From Nitrososphaerota archaeon (GTDB lineage: Archaea; Thermoproteota; Nitrososphaeria; Nitrososphaerales; CADDZS01): a stretch of 8,460 bases of DNA. Under the pieces are notes generated by a model. It had not been told where the DNA came from. It searched no databases and saw nothing but the letters and a program-made list of their open reading frames with translations. Position 1 is the stretch's first letter. Each line of letters starts with the position of its first letter. The stretch covers positions 1 through 8,460 of the forward strand of contig DAHVAI010000239.1 in assembly GCA_027314685.1 (NCBI GenBank), read 5' to 3'. This document shows positions 5,789-8,460 of the stretch, one piece after another. The translations under genes and the position numbers were made by a program.

Positions 5789-6622
5789 ATGCGCTCGAAA
5801 CTTGGATTAGGCACAGTTACAAAGGTCTCGCTTATCCTGATTGTCTTGGTTATAGTGGCTGTTGCAGGCGCAACGCTAATGGCAGGTTTTCTAGGAAAAA
5901 CTCCTCCGACGTCAACAACTTCAACAGCGACTACAAGTACTAGTACGTCTAACTTTACCACAATTACTTCAATAAAGACCTTGACAACAACAACATCTTC
6001 TGTTACGCTAAAGCTGCCTGAAACAAGGAGTTATTTCTCAGACATCTTTGACCTATTCGGCAACTTTTCTACAATGACTATATCAATCAAGAATTCCACT
6101 AGCTCTCCAGCGTTGAACTTTTCTTCGACCGAGATTCTCACGTACAGTGTTGCAAATCTGACCTCGACAGCCTCAAACAGGTCGGCTGCCGTGGGGTTTG
6201 ACTACAATTACACATCCGTAACAAATGGAGTTCGCGAGAGTTACACGAACGTTTCAATAGCATTTTTGCAAATGGGAATCACAAACACGACCACTTCTTA
6301 TTCTTTGGTTTTCTCAAACGGGACACTATACTTCCAACAAGCGGCGCAGGTTGTTGGTAACGAGCTCACTGGGCCGTTTTACTATGTAATGGGTGTAGGG
6401 TTACCGATCAAGTCAAGTCAGTACACTTCCACACAATCGGGGCTCGCGCAGCAGTCGTTTGCAAACTTTCAACTGCCCGAAACAGTGTATTCTATCTCAT
6501 ACACCAGCGGGAATGCAGCTTCTGCAACGGTGGGAGATTATCCGCCATCATCTTTGCTCTTGGTCGCATACGATTCAGGGACGGGCTGGACGTTTACACT
6601 AACCGGAGCGCAGGCAGGCTAG
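5789..6622 (+). CDS. Membrane-anchored, sequon-rich surface protein
   Basis: Encodes 277 residues. A basic N terminus (MRSKLGLGTVTK) precedes one membrane helix at 13-35 (VSLILIVLVIVAVAGATLMA), which would tether the protein with its C terminus outside. A Thr/Ser linker follows (about 38-75, with runs such as TSTTSTATTSTSTS). The remaining 200 residues look like a beta-rich domain and contain no cysteine. Ten N-x-S/T sequons (Asn 55, 92, 102, 110, 123, 130, 140, 154, 166, 177) make heavy N-glycosylation likely if exported. The layout repeats that of the protein at 3802-4473, but I see no clear sequence homology beyond composition. It lies 82 bases after the exported protein at 5185 on the same strand and converges on a winged-helix gene 18 bases away. 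No enzymatic motif is recognised; a structural or adhesive surface role is a guess. Confidence 0.85.
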   Translation: MRSKLGLGTVTKVSLILIVLVIVAVAGATLMAGFLGKTPPTSTTSTATTSTSTSNFTTITSIKTLTTTTSSVTLKLPETRSYFSDIFDLFGNFSTMTISIKNSTSSPALNFSSTEILTYSVANLTSTASNRSAAVGFDYNYTSVTNGVRESYTNVSIAFLQMGITNTTTSYSLVFSNGTLYFQQAAQVVGNELTGPFYYVMGVGLPIKSSQYTSTQSGLAQQSFANFQLPETVYSISYTSGNAASATVGDYPPSSLLLVAYDSGTGWTFTLTGAQAG

Positions 6623-6640
6623 TGGATCTTTCTAGTCGCG

Positions 6641-6946
6641 CTAACGTTTCTTCGGCGTGATAATGTCGGCCGAATCTATTTGGAGCTCGCGCATCAAGTC
6701 TATCGCCGTGAATAGCGTCTCCTTGCCGTGTTGCGTCAGCGTGTACATTACGCCGTTTGATCCAGTATAGATCTCCTTCAACAGGTTTTTGGAAATGCAG
6801 TGATCCGTGAACCGCTTTAGCTTGACGCCGTCCATCGAGCAGTAACTCATAATTTGCGAACGAGTTCTGGGCTGATCGCAAAAGTAGAGCATTCGTACCA
6901 AAAGATCAGGATCGGACAGCTGATCAACGCTTCCAGTCAATTCCAT
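6641..6946 (-). CDS. Winged helix-turn-helix transcriptional regulator
   Basis: Encodes 101 residues from ATG 6946; a TTG at 6964 would add six. The domain is a compact winged helix: DPDLLVRMLYFC (about 12-23) is helix 1, and TRSQIMSYCSMDGVKLKRFT the helix-turn-helix with recognition helix at VKLKRFTDHCISK. LLKEIYTGSNGVMYTLTQHG forms the wing, ending in the typical Y-x-L-T-x-x-G motif, and KETLFTAIDLMREL is a C-terminal dimerisation helix. It resembles the gene at 617 in layout and motif order but is clearly divergent (THIMYRANIS is absent). It belongs to the same broad class of thaumarchaeal small winged-helix proteins. It converges tail to tail with the surface protein at 5789. An AT-rich element (TTTTTTATCG on the minus strand, 6983-6992) could be its promoter. 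The target is unknown. Confidence 0.82.
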   Translation of the reverse strand: MELTGSVDQLSDPDLLVRMLYFCDQPRTRSQIMSYCSMDGVKLKRFTDHCISKNLLKEIYTGSNGVMYTLTQHGKETLFTAIDLMRELQIDSADIITPKKR

Positions 6947-6982
6947 TTGTTCACTATCTCTCAAACTTCCATCTTGCTGAGT

Positions 6983-6992
6983 CGATAAAAAA
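6983..6992 (-). promoter_or_regulatory. TATA-like element for the minus-strand winged-helix gene
   Basis: On the minus strand TTTTTTATCG lies 37-46 bp before ATG 6946 and 19-28 bp before TTG 6964. It would give a leader of about 10-20 bases for the ATG start, or a leaderless transcript only if TTG is used. Confidence 0.3.
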
Positions 6993-7143
6993 ATAATATT
7001 GCTTGGCTCCCTTAATTGTTTCTAGTTCCTGGTATAATGAAGTTTTGGAGAAAATTTCTTGTTGTTATTTAAAATTGGCCAGGGGAATTTTCGCGATCTG
7101 CCGTGCTCGTAGTATATATTTCATTTCTGATATATCGAAACTA

Positions 7144-7172
7144 TTCAGGTGACCATCGCCTGAAATTTTTTT
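7144..7172 (+). terminator. Strong hairpin plus T-run, intrinsic-terminator-like
   Basis: TTCAGGTGA (7144-7152) pairs with TCGCCTGAA (7156-7164) around a CCA loop. The 9-bp stem has a single U-G wobble and is followed after one A by seven T (7166-7172). No gene ends just before it, so it may terminate a short transcript from the TATA-like sites at 7112-7137, act as an attenuator, or be a protein-binding palindrome. Confidence 0.45.
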
Positions 7173-7204
7173 GACATGCCAATATGGATGAAACTATTGT
7201 CTTT

Positions 7205-7214
7205 TTGGGCCCAA
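7205..7214. promoter_or_regulatory. Palindrome TTGGGCCCAA, copy 2
   Basis: Identical to the palindrome at 5114-5123. This copy lies about 87 bp before the ATG at 7301 and 45 bp upstream of its TATA-like element TTAAATA (7259-7265). Confidence 0.4.
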
Positions 7215-7258
7215 TTTGATAGCAGGTTTCTTCTAGCGACCCTGCGAACCGGTCAGCG

Positions 7259-7265
7259 TTAAATA
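7259..7265 (+). promoter_or_regulatory. TATA-like element for the membrane protein at 7301
   Basis: TTAAATA lies 36-42 bp before the ATG, giving a predicted transcription start about 10 bases upstream of it. Confidence 0.3.
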
Positions 7266-7300
7266 CGAATTTTTGCCTGTTTGCTCTTTAAGCTGATTGA

Positions 7301-7795
7301 ATGTCGGTGAAAGACCCTTTTCCTTGGAAACCACTTTTGTTGAGCGTAGTGTTTGGGATCCTGCTCCTCTGGATGGACTATAACGATGTTTCACCGGTTT
7401 TTGACTCGGTTGGGAATCTAGATCAAATCCTTGGACCTCAAATGTACCCATTTACAGAAGGTTTTCTTCCCCTAGCTTCTATAGTTGTCTTTATCCTCCT
7501 GGGGAAGTATTTCATTGATGCAGGCAAAGGCAAATCCACGGGATTGAGATCACATGCCTCTGTGTTGAAACCGCTCTTCTTTTTCCTAGTTTACATTGTC
7601 CTTCTCATACTGATAGACATTGACGACATCCTGAAGGCGTTGAACATACCGTCCGCGCTGCAATTGTCAACCCAGAGTCCAGGCTACTGGCTGGTCATGC
7701 AGGCAGTTTATCCGATAGCGTCAATAGTGGTCTTCATGGCTTTCGGGAAATTGTGCTACGAACATGGCAAGTCGCAAAGCAAGGATATGAAATAA
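7301..7795 (+). CDS. Four-helix membrane protein made of two internal repeats
   Basis: Encodes 164 residues. Four hydrophobic segments lie at about 11-24, 55-68, 91-105 and 135-148. The protein is an internal duplication with a period of about 80 residues. KPLLLSVVFGILLLWMDYND (10-29) matches KPLFFFLVYIVLLILIDIDD (90-109), and LPLASIVVFILLGKYFIDAGK (56-76) matches YPIASIVVFMAFGKLCYEHGK (137-157). Conserved in both halves are Lys-Pro at the start of helix A, Asp at the end of helix A (26 and 106), the P-x-A-S-I-V-V-F core of helix B, and a final Gly-Lys. Repeats of this kind suggest a pseudo-symmetric bundle. No transporter or enzyme family is recognised, and the acidic residues at the helix A end could be functional. 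ATG 7301 is the first start of the frame. The neighbours are surface-protein genes and debris. The product is probably a hypothetical membrane protein. Confidence 0.8.
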   Translation: MSVKDPFPWKPLLLSVVFGILLLWMDYNDVSPVFDSVGNLDQILGPQMYPFTEGFLPLASIVVFILLGKYFIDAGKGKSTGLRSHASVLKPLFFFLVYIVLLILIDIDDILKALNIPSALQLSTQSPGYWLVMQAVYPIASIVVFMAFGKLCYEHGKSQSKDMK

Positions 7796-7834
7796 CTAAT
7801 TTTACCGACCTCGTGAATGGCCGAACACAACCCG

Positions 7835-7863
7835 CACAAACAACTAGGTTTTGCGCGTTTGTG
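7835..7863 (+). terminator. Weak inverted repeat after the membrane protein gene
   Basis: CACAAAC (7835-7841) and GTTTGTG (7857-7863) are perfect arms with a 15-base loop, 40 bases after the stop codon and followed by AATTTTA. The short T-run makes termination uncertain. Confidence 0.2.
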
Positions 7864-7871
7864 AATTTTAG

Positions 7872-8108
7872 AAATCCTTCACTGATTGCAGTCGACATTC
7901 CCTATTTCTTTTCTCCAAATGCAAAAAAATTGAAATTCTATGCGCATTGGCTGTACATTTTCCTATTCCAATGTTCCCATTTGGAACGATATTGGGAGTG
8001 CTTGCTCCTTTGGCTGCTCTCTGCTTATCTAGGCTTATCCAAGTCAGAAGAAAGCATAAGAGAAAACACCCTCGTTTCTCAAACCCGCTTGCAAGACCTA
8101 TCGACTAG
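7872..8108 (+). pseudogene. Remnant of a surface protein: C-terminal sorting-signal-like tail
   Basis: One frame, open after a TAG at 7869-7871 and ending in TAG at 8106-8108, contains from about 7962 a recognisable tripartite tail. It reads PIPMFPFG, then the hydrophobic helix TILGVLAPLAALCL, then a strongly basic tail with VRRKHKRK. It aligns with the tail of the exported protein at 5185: P-x-F-P-x-G, a helix ending in P-x-A-A-L, then K/R-R-K. The preceding 30 codons show no signal peptide or strand-rich domain. This is best explained as the end of a gene whose upstream part has been lost or has drifted out of frame. The alternative is a 45-residue small membrane protein starting at ATG 7971. 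No promoter is evident. Confidence 0.45.
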
Positions 8109-8206
8109 CGATATGCGCAAATATCCAGAATTTTGCAAGAGCTGCTTTGCAATTCGCCAAATTTGTTTAGATTTGCCGCTCGTTCAATCTAGAACGAAGC
8201 GGAAAG

Positions 8207-8365
8207 ATGCGAGCCGAACAGACCAGTCGAGAGACACGAAGCCGAATTTATTCTTGCGTATATTGTTCGATAATTCAGGATACTATCGGCGTAGAAGCGC
8301 TTGATCCTGTAGAGCTTAGAAAGTTTCAATTCCATCTTAAGCAAACTCACGGCCTCGAGCCGTAG
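8207..8365 (+). CDS. Small C2H2-like zinc-finger protein
   Basis: Encodes 52 residues from ATG 8207 to TAG 8363-8365, in a different frame from the longer open frame covering this area. The N terminus is basic and polar (MRAEQTSRETRSRIYS). It leads into Cys17-Val-Tyr-Cys20, then a 22-residue spacer with an Asp-Pro turn and a helix (DPVELRKFQF), then His43-x4-His48 in FHLKQTHGLEP. The C-x2-C ... H-x4-H order and the terminal HLK-x-x-HGL are typical of zinc fingers, but the spacer is about 10 residues longer than in a classical C2H2 finger. Small zinc-finger proteins are common in thaumarchaea and probably bind DNA, RNA or protein; the exact role here is unknown. A purine-rich GGAAAG directly precedes the ATG. 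A stop at 8168-8170 bounds the frame upstream. Confidence 0.6.
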   Translation: MRAEQTSRETRSRIYSCVYCSIIQDTIGVEALDPVELRKFQFHLKQTHGLEP

Positions 8366-8399
8366 ATAAAAGGCACGTTTGCTGGTTTATCAAAACACT

Positions 8400-8459
8400 C
8401 TAAGATGATTCTATCTCGTTCTCAAATTCTTGATTGAAAGAAACCTCTTCTGATTCATT
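8400..8459 (-). CDS. Possible C-terminal end of a minus-strand gene
   Basis: On the minus strand an open frame enters from the right edge and ends in TAG at 8400-8402. It reads NESEEVSFNQEFENEIESS, an acidic tail of 19 residues. It is too short to assign, and a second minus-strand frame starting at ATG 8458 (15 residues) overlaps it. It is recorded because the window ends here and the frame may continue. If real, it converges on the zinc-finger gene with a 34-base gap. Confidence 0.25.
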   Translation of the reverse strand, partial: NESEEVSFNQEFENEIESS

Positions 8460-8460
8460 G

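Larger units (their letters stand above)
6993..7300. other. Divergent regulatory region
   Basis: There is no gene in these roughly 300 bases between outward-facing genes. It holds two TATA-like stretches (GTATATAT, 7112-7119; GATATATC, 7130-7137) and a strong hairpin with T-run (7144-7172). GAAACTATT is directly repeated at 7137-7145 and 7190-7198, 53 bp apart. The palindrome TTGGGCCCAA is at 7205-7214, and a TATA-like TTAAATA at 7259-7265 precedes the gene at 7301. Confidence 0.5.

Noticed and set aside
7753..8304. 183-codon plus-strand open frame
   Set aside because: It starts inside the membrane protein gene out of phase, shows no domain or coding character, and overlaps in other frames both the sorting-tail remnant and the zinc-finger gene, which look far more like real protein.
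1..8460. tRNA, rRNA or insertion-sequence genes
   Set aside because: No tRNA T-loop GTTCRANYC with a matching acceptor stem, no rRNA-like sequence, and no transposase motif or terminal inverted repeats with target duplications were seen by eye.

Overview
The window looks like chromosomal DNA of an ammonia-oxidising thaumarchaeon, most like the Nitrososphaera (soil) lineage. The call is from family resemblance, not a search. Signs for it are short winged-helix regulators with the motif THIMYRANIS, Ser/Thr-rich surface proteins held by one N-terminal membrane helix, and a C-terminal P-x-F-P-x-G plus helix plus basic tail resembling thaumarchaeal PEF/PEFG-type sorting signals. Several genes have an AT-rich TATA element about 25-35 bp before the start codon and no convincing Shine-Dalgarno site, as expected for archaeal leaderless mRNAs. 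I saw no tRNA, rRNA, CRISPR array, insertion sequence or replication origin.

Left part (1-1512): the C-terminal end of a gene that starts outside the window (1-173) is followed by a decayed winged-helix gene (379-521) with two frameshifts, then its intact paralogue (617-940). A gene-poor stretch (941-1512) holds a possible minus-strand membrane-segment remnant and a cluster of TCCA/TGGA palindromes before the next promoter.

Centre (1513-6622): four exported or surface proteins. The largest (1513-3732) is a 739-residue, cysteine-rich secreted protein with a strong TATA box and an intrinsic-type terminator. Converging on it is a membrane-anchored, Ser/Thr-linker protein (3802-4473, minus). After a roughly 710-base gene-poor divergent region comes a small cysteine-rich protein with a signal peptide and a sorting-like C terminus (5185-5706), then a heavily sequon-bearing anchored protein (5789-6622).

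Right part (6641-8460): a second winged-helix regulator (6641-6946, minus) converges on the anchored protein. A regulatory-looking divergent region follows, holding a strong hairpin plus T-run and a copy of the palindrome TTGGGCCCAA that also precedes the gene at 5185. Next is a four-helix membrane protein built from two repeats (7301-7795), a decayed C-terminal sorting-signal remnant (about 7872-8108), and a 52-residue zinc-finger-like gene (8207-8365). The last 60 bases may hold the end of a minus-strand gene.

Overall the window reads as an accessory cell-surface locus: extracytoplasmic proteins interspersed with small DNA-binding regulators and gene debris. That the regulators control the surface genes is inference from proximity only. 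Nothing here clearly encodes an enzyme or a known pathway.
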